Shown: piece after piece, positions 46,980-56,169 of the stretch
How positions within the stretch are numbered: the stretch's first letter is position 1
How the letters are laid out: every line of letters starts with the position of its first letter
Source of the DNA: Actinopolymorpha pittospori
GTDB lineage: Bacteria > Actinomycetota > Actinomycetes > Propionibacteriales > Actinopolymorphaceae
Length of the DNA stretch: 64,000 nucleotides
Assembly (NCBI RefSeq): GCF_014873875.1
Contig: NZ_JADBEM010000001.1
Location: 9,424,001-9,488,000, forward strand
Direction of reading: 5' to 3'
Translations under genes and position numbers: made by a program
The notes under the pieces: model-generated
The model's input: the letters and a program-made list of their open reading frames with translations, nothing else
The model's database searches: none
Told to the model about the DNA's origin: nothing

Positions 46980-48023
46980 ATGCACGCACTGACGATCCGG
47001 GGCGCCGACACCGGCGCCCAGCTCACTCTGGAGGAGGTCGCCGAACCGGCGCCGACGTCGCAGGACCTGCTGGTCGAGGGCCTCGCGCTCGGTGTCTGCG
47101 GCACCGACCGGTCCATCATCGCCCGCGGCGTCCGCCGGTCGGCTCCGGGCCGCGACTGGCTGATCCTCGGCCACGAGTCGCTCGGGCGGGTGCTCCACGC
47201 GCCGCCGGGTTCGGCGTACTCTCCGGGTGACCTCGTGACCGGGCTGGTCCGGCGACCCGATCCCCAGCCGTGCGCGAACTGCGCCGCCGGCGATCTCGAC
47301 CTCTGCGAGAACGGCGAATACACCGAACGCGGCATCCTCGGCCAGGACGGCTACGGCGCGCAGCGGTACCTGCTCGACCCCGCCTACGCCGTGCGCGTCG
47401 ACCCGGTGCTCGGACTCGCCGGCGTCCTCGTCGAACCCACCAGCATCGTCGCCAAGGCGTGGGAGCGCCTGGACGTGGCCGCACGGCGTCCCGGCGGTCG
47501 GGCGCTGGTCCTGGGTGCCGGGCCGATCGGCCTGCTCGCCGCGCTGCTCGCCCACCAGCGCGGGTACGACGTGCACGTCGTCGACCAGGTGGCCGACGGG
47601 CCGAAGGTGGCGCAGGTGCGGGCGCTGCCCGCGACGTACCACCAGGGGGTCGAGTCGCTCGCCGGTGAGTTCGACGCGGTCCTCGAGTGCACCGGCGAAC
47701 TCGTGGCCGCCGCCGTCACCAGAACCGCCCGCGGTGGGGCCCTGTGCCTGGTCGCGGGCCTGCACCGGGGCGCCGAGGTGGGCACCGTCGACCTCGCCGC
47801 GGTCAGCGGCGCCCTGATGGGCGGCAACCGCACCTTCACCGGGGTGGTCAGCTCGAGCCGGCAGCACTTCGAGGCCGCGCACAGCGCGCTTCGTACCGCC
47901 GCCCCGGACTGGCTGTCCGGGCTGATGACGACCGTCGTTCCGCTCGCGAAGTACGCCGAGGCCTTCGCGCCCGATCCGCACGCGATCAAGACCGTCATCC
48001 GACTCACCGACGCCGCCGTGTAG
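46980..48023 (+). CDS. Zinc-dependent MDR alcohol/glucose dehydrogenase
   Basis: 347 aa. Catalytic zinc site GVCGTDRS (Cys) and LGHESLGRV (His, Glu); structural zinc loop CANCAAGDLDLCENG; Rossmann VLGAGPIGLLAALLA. Closest in style to glucose 1-dehydrogenase (fused lid with RCxNC-type loop and short C terminus). ATG at 46980 lacks a strong ribosome site. Third gene of the sugar operon. Confidence 0.88.
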   Translation: MHALTIRGADTGAQLTLEEVAEPAPTSQDLLVEGLALGVCGTDRSIIARGVRRSAPGRDWLILGHESLGRVLHAPPGSAYSPGDLVTGLVRRPDPQPCANCAAGDLDLCENGEYTERGILGQDGYGAQRYLLDPAYAVRVDPVLGLAGVLVEPTSIVAKAWERLDVAARRPGGRALVLGAGPIGLLAALLAHQRGYDVHVVDQVADGPKVAQVRALPATYHQGVESLAGEFDAVLECTGELVAAAVTRTARGGALCLVAGLHRGAEVGTVDLAAVSGALMGGNRTFTGVVSSSRQHFEAAHSALRTAAPDWLSGLMTTVVPLAKYAEAFAPDPHAIKTVIRLTDAAV

Positions 48024-48115
48024 TTCCGGGCTGGAGCGACCCGGGCCGGCCGGACCCAACCGGTCGGCCCAACCGGTTCGGCTCCTCCGGTCGTACCGGA
48101 TTTCCCGGAGCGGCC

Positions 48116-48144
48116 CCCACGCGTGGGCCCAGGACCCCTACCCT
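48116..48144 (+). promoter_or_regulatory. Leaderless promoter of capA-like gene with 12-bp palindrome
   Basis: TACCCT at 48139-48144 lies 7 bases before GTG 48152. CCCACGCGTGGG (48116-48127) is a perfect palindrome on the -35 position. Upstream (48040-48100) is a GGCCGG/CCGGTC-rich stretch with several inverted repeats that may end the sugar operon transcript. Confidence 0.45.
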
Positions 48145-48151
48145 TCCTTGC

Positions 48152-49387
48152 GTGCCGCGCCATCAGAGTCGTCGTCCGCGCTCCGCCAGTTCCGTGGCGG
48201 GCCCCATCGTGTTTCGCCCGCCGGTGGGCCGCTCCGCGTTCGCGCGTCTCCTGGTGGCGACGGTCGTCGCCGGCGCCGTGGCGGCCGCGTGCAGTGGGCC
48301 GCCGAGCGACGACACGGCGGCGGTATCGCGGCCCACCACCGCGGCCTCGCAGGCGGCGGGTACGCCTCCCGCGGCGCGGACACCCGCTCCGACGGGGACG
48401 CCGAAGGCGACACCCAGACCTGGCCCGCTCACCCTGTCCTTCGCCGGCGACATCCAGTTCGAGAGCCAGCTGGAAACACGTCTGGCCCGGCCGGCCACCG
48501 CTCTCGCCCCGATCCGGCCCGAACTCTCGGCGGCGGACCTCACGATCGCCAACCTGGAGACCGCCGTCACCACCGGCGGGCGCGCCGAGGACAAGACCTA
48601 CACCTTCCGGACCCCTCCGGTGGCGTTCGACGCGCTCGCGGCGGCCGGCATCGACGTCGTCACGATGGCGAACAACCATGGCGTCGACTACGGGCCGGAG
48701 GGCCTCAGGGACACTGTCGCCGCGGCCGCCCGCGCGCCGCTCGGGGTGATCGGGATCGGCGCCGACGCGGACCAGGCGTTCGCCCCGTACGTCGTGACGA
48801 TCAAGGGCACGCGCATCGCCGTCCTCGGCGCCTCGGCCTTCCCCGACCCGACCACGAGGAACTACCCGGCCGGCCCAGACCAGGCCGGCGTCGCCGCAGC
48901 GCTTGATCCCGAACGCCTGCTCGCGCAGGTGCGCACCGTACGAGACACCGCCGACCTGGTGGTCGTGTATCTCCACTGGGGGATCGAGCGGGTCGGGTGC
49001 CCGACCCAGGAGCAGAGCTCACTGGCCCACGATCTCGCGGAGGCCGGCGCCGACATCGTGGTCGGCAGCCACGCGCACATCCTGCTGGGCGCGGGTCGAC
49101 TCGACGGGTACGACACCTTCGTGAGCTACGGCCTGGGCAACTTCGTCTGGCCGAACCGCAACTCCGCCCGGGAGATCACGACGGGCGTCCTCACCCTCAC
49201 CGTGCGGGGGCGCACCGTGACGTCGGCCGACTGGGCGCCGGCGACGATCGGCGTGGACGGGCTACCCGCGTTCGCCCGTGGCGAGGACGCCTCGACGATG
49301 CGGGAGGACTTCGCGGGGCTGCGGTCCTGCGCCGACCTCGACGCCGTACCCGCCTCCGCCAGGACGGCCGCGCGCCCGGGCGGCTGA
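48152..49387 (+). CDS. CapA family lipoprotein (poly-gamma-glutamate synthesis PgsA/CapA-like)
   Basis: 411 aa. Hydrophobic signal FARLLVATVVAGAVAAAC with lipobox Cys, Pro/Thr-rich linker, then a calcineurin-like metallophosphatase fold: LSFAGDIQFE (Asp), LTIANLETAVT, MANNHGVDYG (Asn, His), VVYLHWGIE (His), VGSHAHILLGA (His). CapA proteins work with polymer or D-amino acid metabolism at the cell surface; function is not settled. Single gene without capB/capC neighbours. Confidence 0.88.
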   Translation: MPRHQSRRPRSASSVAGPIVFRPPVGRSAFARLLVATVVAGAVAAACSGPPSDDTAAVSRPTTAASQAAGTPPAARTPAPTGTPKATPRPGPLTLSFAGDIQFESQLETRLARPATALAPIRPELSAADLTIANLETAVTTGGRAEDKTYTFRTPPVAFDALAAAGIDVVTMANNHGVDYGPEGLRDTVAAAARAPLGVIGIGADADQAFAPYVVTIKGTRIAVLGASAFPDPTTRNYPAGPDQAGVAAALDPERLLAQVRTVRDTADLVVVYLHWGIERVGCPTQEQSSLAHDLAEAGADIVVGSHAHILLGAGRLDGYDTFVSYGLGNFVWPNRNSAREITTGVLTLTVRGRTVTSADWAPATIGVDGLPAFARGEDASTMREDFAGLRSCADLDAVPASARTAARPGG

Positions 49388-49454
49388 GCCTTCCGCGCAT
49401 CGCACCCTCCGCACCCGTTGACGCTGTCCCCGCGCCGTCCTACCCTGCCAGTGG

Positions 49455-49479
49455 CTGACCAGAAAACCGATCTGGTCAG
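49455..49479. promoter_or_regulatory. 25-bp palindromic operator of TetR gene
   Basis: CTGACCAG (49455-49462) and CTGGTCAG (49472-49479) are perfect 8-bp inverted arms with a 9-bp centre. TACCCT (49441-49446) just upstream is a -10 candidate. It lies 40 bp before the chosen TetR start and is the expected place for self-repression. Confidence 0.65.
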
Positions 49480-49519
49480 TCAGTCGGTGAGTCGACACGG
49501 ATCTGGCAGGAGCCGGCAG

Positions 49520-50212
49520 GTGGAAGAGGACAAGGCCTCGCGCATCCTCGACGCCGCCGAAGCGTTGCTGGTCAGCTACGGCTATCGCAAGGTCACCATC
49601 GACGAGGTGGCGCGGCGGGCAGGCGTCGGCAAGGGGACGGTCTACCTCTACTGGCCGAGCAAGCGGGAACTCTTCGCGACCGTCCTCACCCGCGAGTCGG
49701 CCGAACTGGTCCGCGAGCAACTCGCCGCGTTGCGCGAGGATCCGGCCGAGGTCCGGCTGCACCGGGTGATGCGCCGGACCTTCGTCCAGGTCATGAAGAG
49801 ACCACTGGCCAGGGCGCAGAGCATCGGCGACTACGACGTACTCGGCGAACTCCTGACCATGAGCAAGGCGGGGTTGCGGTTGGCGGCGAGCAAGTCGGAG
49901 AACACCTCCGGCTATCTCGTGCTGCTCCACAAGCACGGGCTGCTCGCCGACGACCCGGCCACCGACCCGCTTCTGTCGTACCGCCTCTCCGCCGCGGTCA
50001 CCGGGGCCTTCCTGCTCGAGAGCGTGCTCGGCGCCGCTGACTTCGATCTGGACGACAAGGCCGAGGCGCTCGCCACGACCGTTCGGCGGGCCTTCGAGCC
50101 CAGCACGGAGCCGACGCCCGCGACGTTGCGCGATGCCGCGACAGAACTCGCCGACCTGCACGAGCGGTGGTTGGCGGTCCTCGACAACTCATTTCCACAG
50201 GGGAACTCATGA
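49520..50212 (+). CDS. TetR family regulator
   Basis: 230 aa. Helix-turn-helix at residues 4-50 (SRILDAAEALLVSYGYRKV, TIDEVARRAGVGKGTVYLYW). GTG at 49520 chosen because AGGAG (49508-49512) lies 7 bases upstream; a start at 49451 would put the operator inside the coding region. Followed after 38 bp by a methyltransferase gene, so an operon. Confidence 0.88.
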   Translation: MEEDKASRILDAAEALLVSYGYRKVTIDEVARRAGVGKGTVYLYWPSKRELFATVLTRESAELVREQLAALREDPAEVRLHRVMRRTFVQVMKRPLARAQSIGDYDVLGELLTMSKAGLRLAASKSENTSGYLVLLHKHGLLADDPATDPLLSYRLSAAVTGAFLLESVLGAADFDLDDKAEALATTVRRAFEPSTEPTPATLRDAATELADLHERWLAVLDNSFPQGNS

Positions 50213-50250
50213 CCGGCGCACTCAGGCGCCTCAGATAAGGAGCATCCGGC

Positions 50251-51081
50251 ATGGAGCAGGTGAAGGTTCGGCTCGACGAGGCGATGGAGACCTCGCTCCT
50301 CACGCTGTACGGCAAGGCCATCGACGCACGACGCAAGCCGTCGATTCTGGGTGACACGATGGCCGTGGCGGCCATCGACCGGGTCGACTACGACTTCACG
50401 CGGCTGAAGAGCGCCGGACGGGTGGCGCCCAACGCGGCGGCCCGCGCCAAGCACTTCGACAACTGGGCCCGTGAGTTCCTCGCCACCCACGAGCGCGCCA
50501 CCGTGCTGCATCTGGGAGCGGGCCTGGACACCCGGGTGTGGCGACTCGACCCGGGTCCGGGCGTGAGGTGGTACGACGTCGACTTCCCCAAGGTCGTGGA
50601 CATCCGCCGACAGATCTTCCCCGACCGCGACAACTACCACCTGATCGGCGCGTCGGTGACCGCGCCGGAGTGGCTGGACAAGGTGCCGGCAGACCTCCCG
50701 ACGCTGATCGTCGCCGAAGGGCTGACGATGTACCTGCGGCCCGAGGAGGGGCACGAACTCTTCCGCCGGATCACCGACCGTTTCCCGAGCGGAACGCTCC
50801 TCATCGACGGCCAGAGTCGGCTCGCGCTCCGCATGGTCAACAAGAAGCTCTCGCGCTCCCTCGGCAGCGGGCAGATCATGCACTGGGCCATCGAGGACCC
50901 GCAGGAGCTCGTGCGTGTCAACCCGAAGTTGCGCTTCGTCGACGGAGTGAGCGCGATGACCGCACCGACCACGGCGCAACTACCGGGCGGGATGCGGATC
51001 GTCGTCGCCATCAGCCGACTCGTTCCCGCCCTCCGCGACATCGGCTTCTACCTCCGTTACGAGTTCGGTGACACACGCTAG
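50251..51081 (+). CDS. Class I SAM methyltransferase, TcmP/leucine carboxyl methyltransferase family
   Basis: 276 aa. SAM motif VLHLGAGLDTRVWRLD and the next acidic strand VRWYDVDFPKV, as in TcmP/LCM-type O-methyltransferases; LIVAEGLTMYL is the family motif. Methylates a carboxyl or hydroxyl of an unknown small molecule. ATG at 50251 with AAGGAG 8 bases up. Co-transcribed with the TetR gene. The 3' end overlaps the convergent beta-helix gene by 71 bp. Confidence 0.87.
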   Translation: MEQVKVRLDEAMETSLLTLYGKAIDARRKPSILGDTMAVAAIDRVDYDFTRLKSAGRVAPNAAARAKHFDNWAREFLATHERATVLHLGAGLDTRVWRLDPGPGVRWYDVDFPKVVDIRRQIFPDRDNYHLIGASVTAPEWLDKVPADLPTLIVAEGLTMYLRPEEGHELFRRITDRFPSGTLLIDGQSRLALRMVNKKLSRSLGSGQIMHWAIEDPQELVRVNPKLRFVDGVSAMTAPTTAQLPGGMRIVVAISRLVPALRDIGFYLRYEFGDTR

Positions 51082-51724
51082 AAGGCGCGGCCCGACGAAA
51101 GGCGGGGCCGCGAGTTGGTCGGAACTCATGGGATGGTCCTGGCGGCGGAGGGGCCGTCGCAGCGCCGCCTCGCACGGTGAGATCCCGCAGACGGAGGTCA
51201 CCGCCGGCGGCGACCTCGAAGATCCGAAAGTCGGCCGCGTTCCCGGCTCGCACGATGGTGGAACCGTTGCCGTCGATGGTGATCGGCTGGGTGATCATCG
51301 GCAGCCCGGTGCCCGCCTCGTGCGCGGTCAGCGCGTAGGTGCACGCCAGCGCGAGCTCGAGCGTGCCACCGCCGTTCGCGTCGGCGCGTACCAGCGCGGC
51401 GATGAGTTCGTCCTGGTCGCAGGGCACCTGCACCGCGCGCCCTGGGCCGTCCTCCTTCGCCGTGCCTGCGCGGGCGTCGTGGGAGTCGGCCCTGCGGTAG
51501 CGGTCCAGCCCGTCCCCACGATCGGGGTCGTCCGGCCGGTCAGGATCCGGGCGCGCCAGTGCTCGCTCGGTACCAGCCGCACGCTCCCCGCCGGCCGTTC
51601 GAGCGTCCTCGGGTACGTCCGAACTCACCTGGAGTCCCACGGCCGCGGCGACGAGCCCCACCGCGCCGACCAGCCCACCGACGACGGCGGCGAGCCCGGA
51701 CCGTCGGCCGCTCCATCGGGCCAT
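51011..51724 (-). CDS. Truncated secreted beta-helix protein
   Basis: 237 aa. Signal/anchor helix (GLAAVVGGLVGAVGLVAAAVGL), acidic/Arg linker, then the opening of a right-handed beta-helix: CDQDELIAALVRADANGGG, ITQPITIDGNGSTIVRAG, FEVAAGGDLRLRDLTVRGG. Relatives go on for many more coils; here it breaks after PPPPGPSHEF and runs antisense into the methyltransferase gene. Looks cut short by deletion or frameshift. ATG at 51724 with GGGGAGG. Confidence 0.6.
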   Translation of the reverse strand: MARWSGRRSGLAAVVGGLVGAVGLVAAAVGLQVSSDVPEDARTAGGERAAGTERALARPDPDRPDDPDRGDGLDRYRRADSHDARAGTAKEDGPGRAVQVPCDQDELIAALVRADANGGGTLELALACTYALTAHEAGTGLPMITQPITIDGNGSTIVRAGNAADFRIFEVAAGGDLRLRDLTVRGGAATAPPPPGPSHEFRPTRGPAFRRAAPSSVCHRTRNGGRSRCRGGRERVG

Positions 51725-51873
51725 GCCGGTGACCTCCCCGACTCGGAGGTAGTGACAGGAAGGACGTTGCCAACAAAGCGACCAGCGGCGCACGAAGTCA
51801 GGGCAGGACGTACATGTGGCCGACCAAAGGCCGGTCGCGTCTCGTCAAAGGGAACCGACCCTGGAGACGCACC

Positions 51874-52659
51874 TTAGGTGTCCTGGCTGAAGTGGCGGAT
51901 GGTCCAGTCGCGGTCCGCGCGCGCCTTGTCGTGGAAACCCAGTTCGAGGAACGTCCGCCACGGACCACCCTCGGCAGCGGATCCACGCGTACGCACCCGT
52001 CGTTCGTACTCCTCCTGCGCGCGAACGGCGATCCGCACCAGTTCGACAGCGGAGATCCCGGCCCCGGCCGCGAACGCGTCGAGGCGCGCCCCCCGATCCG
52101 GCGGCTCCGGGAAGCCCCGCGCGTGTGCGCGTTCGTCGTCCATCAACGGCACCGTGAACCACGCCAGGTGGCCGGTGTCGTACCAGGGATCTCCGGGGCC
52201 CGCGAAGTCCCAGTCGAGGACACCCACGATCTCCGGACCGTCGCCCCACAACAGGTTCCACGGCCCGAGGTCGCCGTGTTGCAGCACCTCACCCGGTCCG
52301 GGTGCGCCGTGCGCGAACTGCCATCGCGCGTCGGGCGGGCACGGACACGCCGACAGGGCCGAACGCAGCCGGGAGGCCAGTCGGCCGAGCCGCTCGGCGC
52401 CCTCCACAGCGAGGATCTCCGGGAGGAACGGCCAGCCCTGGTCCCTCCCCTCGACGTAGCCGAGAACCTCCCGGCCCGCGGCGTCGAGCCCCAGCGGCTC
52501 CGGCGCGAGGTCGAAGCCCAGCGCCCGGAGATCGCGCAGCAGACGCTGCACCGTCGGGCTCCACGGGCCGGCGGGCCGGCGTACGGTGTCGCCCACCCGG
52601 GCCAGCTCACGATCGCTCAGGCCCGCCCCGTTGATCGGCGACTCCGCACCGTTGTTCAT
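51874..52659 (-). CDS. APH-family phosphotransferase
   Basis: 261 aa. Catalytic loop LQHGDLGPWNLLW (Asp, Asn) and VGVLDWDFAGPGDPWYD (metal Asp). The kinase N-lobe is degenerate and short (starts near residue 20), as in small phosphotransferases. ATG at 52659 with GGGAGGG. The substrate is unknown. Divergent from the 52912 gene. Confidence 0.85.
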   Translation of the reverse strand: MNNGAESPINGAGLSDRELARVGDTVRRPAGPWSPTVQRLLRDLRALGFDLAPEPLGLDAAGREVLGYVEGRDQGWPFLPEILAVEGAERLGRLASRLRSALSACPCPPDARWQFAHGAPGPGEVLQHGDLGPWNLLWGDGPEIVGVLDWDFAGPGDPWYDTGHLAWFTVPLMDDERAHARGFPEPPDRGARLDAFAAGAGISAVELVRIAVRAQEEYERRVRTRGSAAEGGPWRTFLELGFHDKARADRDWTIRHFSQDT

Positions 52660-52852
52660 GTGCGAAACCCTCCCTGCCCGGCCACGACATCGCAACGGTG
52701 TATCGGATGACAGACGGCGTGTACGACGTCGCGAATCCACCTGCGGGGCGCGCCGCCCATCAACCACCGGCTCCTGAGAAACACTTGAGAACCGGACGAG
52801 ACCCGACCGATCCGCCCAGGTTGCACATACTCTTTGGGCCAAACCGGGTCGG

Positions 52853-52868
52853 CTCCTCTCAAGAGGAG
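52853..52868. promoter_or_regulatory. 16-bp palindrome CTCCTCT-CA-AGAGGAG
   Basis: Perfect 7-bp arms, 44 bp before the GTG of the small amphipathic-protein gene. May be an operator. CTCCTC could also pair with GAGGAG near 52894-52899 and affect translation. Confidence 0.4.
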
Positions 52869-52911
52869 ATCCGTCCTCCCCAGAAAAATCGACGAGGAGC
52901 CGGGGGAACTT

Positions 52912-53217
52912 GTGAGTCTGTTCGACATGTTGAAGGAGAAAGCCGCCGAGCTGTTCCAGGCGGGCAAGGACCAGGCCAGCGAGGTGACAAACGAATTTGG
53001 TTCGCAAACCGAAGGAGTAGTCGGCCAAGCCGAAGGTGCGGTCGCGGAAAACGCCCAGAATCTCTCGCAGTCGGCGCAGGACGCCGTAACCCAAGCAACC
53101 AACGACCTCCCGACCGGGGCCGCGGACATCGCCCAGTCCGCCGAAGGCGCCGCCGGTGACGTGGTGAACGACGCGGTGGACAGGGTCACCGGCACCGAGG
53201 GCACCGCACAACGCTGA
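52912..53217 (+). CDS. Amphipathic helical protein, LEA-like or MT0933 antitoxin-like
   Basis: 101 aa. SLFDMLKEKAAELFQAGKDQ opens like MT0933-type antitoxins and small stress proteins; the rest is Ala/Gln/Glu/Val-rich with repeated 11-residue-like turns (QSAQDAVTQATN, QAEGAVAENAQN), as in LEA-type proteins. No signal or catalytic motif. GTG at 52912 with GGGGGA upstream. Followed by a 48-aa gene. Function unassigned. Confidence 0.6.
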   Translation: MSLFDMLKEKAAELFQAGKDQASEVTNEFGSQTEGVVGQAEGAVAENAQNLSQSAQDAVTQATNDLPTGAADIAQSAEGAAGDVVNDAVDRVTGTEGTAQR

Positions 53218-53301
53218 CCGGACCGGTCGGAGGGACAGCCGCGGTGAGCGTCATTCATCGCCGGACGCCGGACTCGACATCCGTTGAAAGGATCAGCAGC
53301 C

Positions 53302-53448
53302 ATGGCATCGCTCTCCGACCGCATCCGTGCTTTTCTGCGGAGCCCGAAGGGCCAACAGTTGAGCCAGAAAGCGCACGACCAACTTCGTAAGCCAGAAAAC
53401 CAACGTCGACTCCGCCAGCTCATGCAGAAGTACTCACGGCGGCACTGA
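53302..53448 (+). CDS. Conserved-looking 48-aa basic protein
   Basis: Begins MASLSDRIRAFLRSPKGQQL; then PENQRRLRQLMQKYSRRH. Resembles small actinomycete proteins of the form xxFLRSPxGR, often next to MT0933-like genes. ATG at 53302 with AAAGGA about 10 bases upstream. Ends 15 bp inside the convergent FUSC gene. Confidence 0.6.
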   Translation: MASLSDRIRAFLRSPKGQQLSQKAHDQLRKPENQRRLRQLMQKYSRRH

Positions 53449-55380
53449 CGGTCCTGGCGTCCGCGACCCGTTGTCGTCCGGACGCCACAGCAGTTCGCGG
53501 ACGGTATGGATCGCCTCGGCGACGGATCTCGCGGCCGCTTCGGTGGGCAGCGGCCGCGGAGCCGGTGGCGTGCCGGTCCGTACCGCACGACTGATCTCGT
53601 TGAGCGCGTCGGCCAACTGGCGTACGGCATGTTCGCTCGGGGCGACCGCACCACCCTGCACGTTGACCGCGGTGGCGGTGATCGCGTCGACGATGCGCTC
53701 GGACGCCACGAAGGCCGGAAACCAGATGGTCGCCCGACGACTGACCGGCGCCGGCTCGGCCAGGGCCCGTTGGAAGACCGTGCGCAGGTCGGACAGGCCC
53801 CGGTAGACCTCCCGGAGCACGTCCGTACGCTCGGTCGGGTCCGGGCCGAGCGCGCGTTCCAGGTAGTGCATGATCTCCCGCAGTTCCGCGGCGAACTGCG
53901 GGCGCACGTGCGCGTGCCAGGTGCTCGGCCAGGGCGCGTAACCGAGGACGATCACCACGGCGCACCCGACCGCCGTGTCGATGAGCCGCGCCTCCGCGAG
54001 TTGCCAACCCGAACTCGTCAGCAGGTCGATCAGCAGCACCACCAACGGCGTCAGGAACGTCGTGAAGAGCCCGTAGTTGCGGGTGATGCCGTACGGAATG
54101 ACGAACGCCAGCACGGTCAACGGGATCAGTAGCAACGGCCCGGGTGGTACGACCGCGAGCAGCACGGCGCCGAGCACCGCGCCGACCATGGTGCCGAGGC
54201 CGCGTTGGAGCGCGCGGGCGAACACCGAGCCGAAGTCCGGCTTGAGGACCACCGCCACGGTCAGCATCACCCAGTAGGACCGCTCCAGGGTCAACACCTC
54301 GCTGATGACCGCCGCGACCCCCATGCACAGCGTCAACCGGAGAGCGAACAGCCGGACCTGCCGCCCGCTCCGGATCTCGGCCAGTTGCTCGCGTACTCGT
54401 TCCCGCAGATCCTTGCCCGGCAGCCGTGGCTGCCCGTCCACCTCCGCGCGACCACGGGCGAGGACGTCGGTGACGGCGACGAGTTCCTCCCACAGCGCTG
54501 CCCGGCCGGGCGTGTCGGTCTGCGGCCGCGGGATGCGCGGGATCTCGTGGGAGGTCCCCTGAATGACGTTCGCGATGGCCTCGACGGCCCCGATCACCTG
54601 CGGCGTCGGCCGCCTCTCCTCGTGCGCGAGCGTCACCGCGGCCTCGGCGAGCGTGTGGGTCTGGTTGAGCAGCACCACCAGCCGCACGTACCGGCGGTCC
54701 TGGCCGGCGAGCGCCGAGCGCGCGGTGATCACGTCGTCGTAGGCCAGGTTGAGCGCGGCGGTGAGGTTCTCTCGCTCCTCCTCGAACCGCTCGGTGCTGG
54801 TCGCCGCCAGCAGTCGGGCGATCGCGCGGTAGGCCTCAGCCACGCTCTGCTCCTCCGGCGCGCGACGGAAGAAGACCCAGCCGATGGCGGTCAGGCCCAG
54901 CCCCCATGCCGCGCCGGCCACGAACAGGCTGACGACCAACCACCACGGGCGAAGCTCCCCGAGCGGCCCCGTCGCGAGCACCGCGAACAGCAGCAGTTGC
55001 ATGCCGGTCGTGGAGCCGACGTCGCCCGCCGCACTGATGACGGCCGAGACCAGGGAGAGGCCCACGATCACGCCGACCGCGACCCAGCCCCGGCCATAGA
55101 TCAACAGACCGACCATCAGGCCGACCGCGCCGCCCAGCACGGCGATGGTGCTGACGCGTTTCACCCGACCGAGATACGGGCCGCCCCGATCGACCAGGGA
55201 GCTACTCAGCCCACCGATCGAGAGGGGCAGGAAGATCGCCAGGTTGTCGGTCGCGAGGCCGACCCCCAACGGCAGGCAGATCGCCAGCGGCGCACGGATC
55301 ATCCGTGCCCACGGTGGCTTGGCCGGGATCGGCCGAAGCACCTCGACCATCCATCCCAGTGCCGTCACACCGGGGCTCAT
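53434..55380 (-). CDS. FUSC family (aromatic acid exporter-type) membrane protein
   Basis: 648 aa. Two sets of about five to six helices (residues 25-175 and 350-490, the latter with YWVMLTVAVVLKPDFGSVFAR, the FUSC signature) and cytoplasmic helical parts. Relatives export aromatic acids or polyamines. ATG at 55380 or 55350 possible. Convergent with the 48-aa gene. Confidence 0.88.
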   Translation of the reverse strand: MSPGVTALGWMVEVLRPIPAKPPWARMIRAPLAICLPLGVGLATDNLAIFLPLSIGGLSSSLVDRGGPYLGRVKRVSTIAVLGGAVGLMVGLLIYGRGWVAVGVIVGLSLVSAVISAAGDVGSTTGMQLLLFAVLATGPLGELRPWWLVVSLFVAGAAWGLGLTAIGWVFFRRAPEEQSVAEAYRAIARLLAATSTERFEEERENLTAALNLAYDDVITARSALAGQDRRYVRLVVLLNQTHTLAEAAVTLAHEERRPTPQVIGAVEAIANVIQGTSHEIPRIPRPQTDTPGRAALWEELVAVTDVLARGRAEVDGQPRLPGKDLRERVREQLAEIRSGRQVRLFALRLTLCMGVAAVISEVLTLERSYWVMLTVAVVLKPDFGSVFARALQRGLGTMVGAVLGAVLLAVVPPGPLLLIPLTVLAFVIPYGITRNYGLFTTFLTPLVVLLIDLLTSSGWQLAEARLIDTAVGCAVVIVLGYAPWPSTWHAHVRPQFAAELREIMHYLERALGPDPTERTDVLREVYRGLSDLRTVFQRALAEPAPVSRRATIWFPAFVASERIVDAITATAVNVQGGAVAPSEHAVRQLADALNEISRAVRTGTPPAPRPLPTEAAARSVAEAIHTVRELLWRPDDNGSRTPGPSVPP

Positions 55381-55404
55381 TCCCCAACGGCGGGTTTCGT
55401 CCCC

Positions 55405-56130
55405 TCAACGACCGGGTCCGGGCAGGTCCCACCACCACGGAAGCACGCTGGGCGGACCGTCGTCGGGCGCGAGATCGCACCAGGTGCCGTCGAAGGGGAA
55501 CACGCCGGCCGCCGCGAGGGCGATCACCCGTTCTCCTTCGGCGCGGATCGCCTTCGCCCCGGCTTCGTCCCAGAAGAACGGGTGGCCGGTCAACTGGGCG
55601 AACTCGTCCTCGTCCTTCCACTCAAAGGACCGGTCGGGCGCGACCAGGATGTCGAGTGCGTAGTCGCGGATGTCGACACCGCCGGACCACCGTTCGGCCG
55701 GGCTCTCGAGGTTGACGTACCAGCCGACGAACGTCCTGTCGTCCCGCCACGCCCACCACACCGAGTGGCTCACGTCCGAGTCCGCGCTGCCCGGCGGGAG
55801 GAGCATGAGGGTGTCGTAGGAGCGCCACGTCTTCGGCACCAGGACGGTCGGCAGCCGCATGTCCTCCGCCCATGGCAGGTGCCGAGTCGGCTGACCCTCG
55901 AGCGTGGCGCGCCGCAGGATGGCCGATCCCTTGCGGACCCACAGCAACAGGCCACGCTCGTCGTCCTGGATCACCCGTGCGCTCTCCACCGCGGCGATCC
56001 GCCCGTCGGGATGCAGACCGCGGCGTACGACGGTCTGCCCCTCCCGGAACCTGCCCGGCTCGCCCCGGCTCGGCTCGGCCTGGCCCGGCTCGTCCCGGTC
56101 AACCTCGTCCTGGTCCACGTGTGAAGGCAC
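55405..56130 (-). CDS. DUF402 domain protein
   Basis: 241 aa. Glu/Arg-rich N terminus (from repeated CCCGGCTCG-like DNA), then the DUF402 barrel: FVGWYVNLESPAERW, GVDIRDYALDILVAPD, FEWKDEDEFAQL. Family members include nucleoside di/triphosphatases such as SgpA/Ntdp. GTG at 56130 looks leaderless: TAGGGT (56138-56143, minus strand) lies 7 bases upstream. Confidence 0.82.
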   Translation of the reverse strand: MPSHVDQDEVDRDEPGQAEPSRGEPGRFREGQTVVRRGLHPDGRIAAVESARVIQDDERGLLLWVRKGSAILRRATLEGQPTRHLPWAEDMRLPTVLVPKTWRSYDTLMLLPPGSADSDVSHSVWWAWRDDRTFVGWYVNLESPAERWSGGVDIRDYALDILVAPDRSFEWKDEDEFAQLTGHPFFWDEAGAKAIRAEGERVIALAAAGVFPFDGTWCDLAPDDGPPSVLPWWWDLPGPGR

Positions 56131-56169
56131 TCGCCCGACCCTACCGGCGGCGAGGGCTCGCCCACGGCG

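Noticed and set aside
46059..48059. 666-codon minus-strand frame
   Set aside because: Antisense shadow of the isomerase and zinc dehydrogenase genes.
52912..53448. Classical toxin-antitoxin pair
   Set aside because: The first protein only loosely resembles MT0933-type antitoxins and the second has no toxin fold; evidence too weak.
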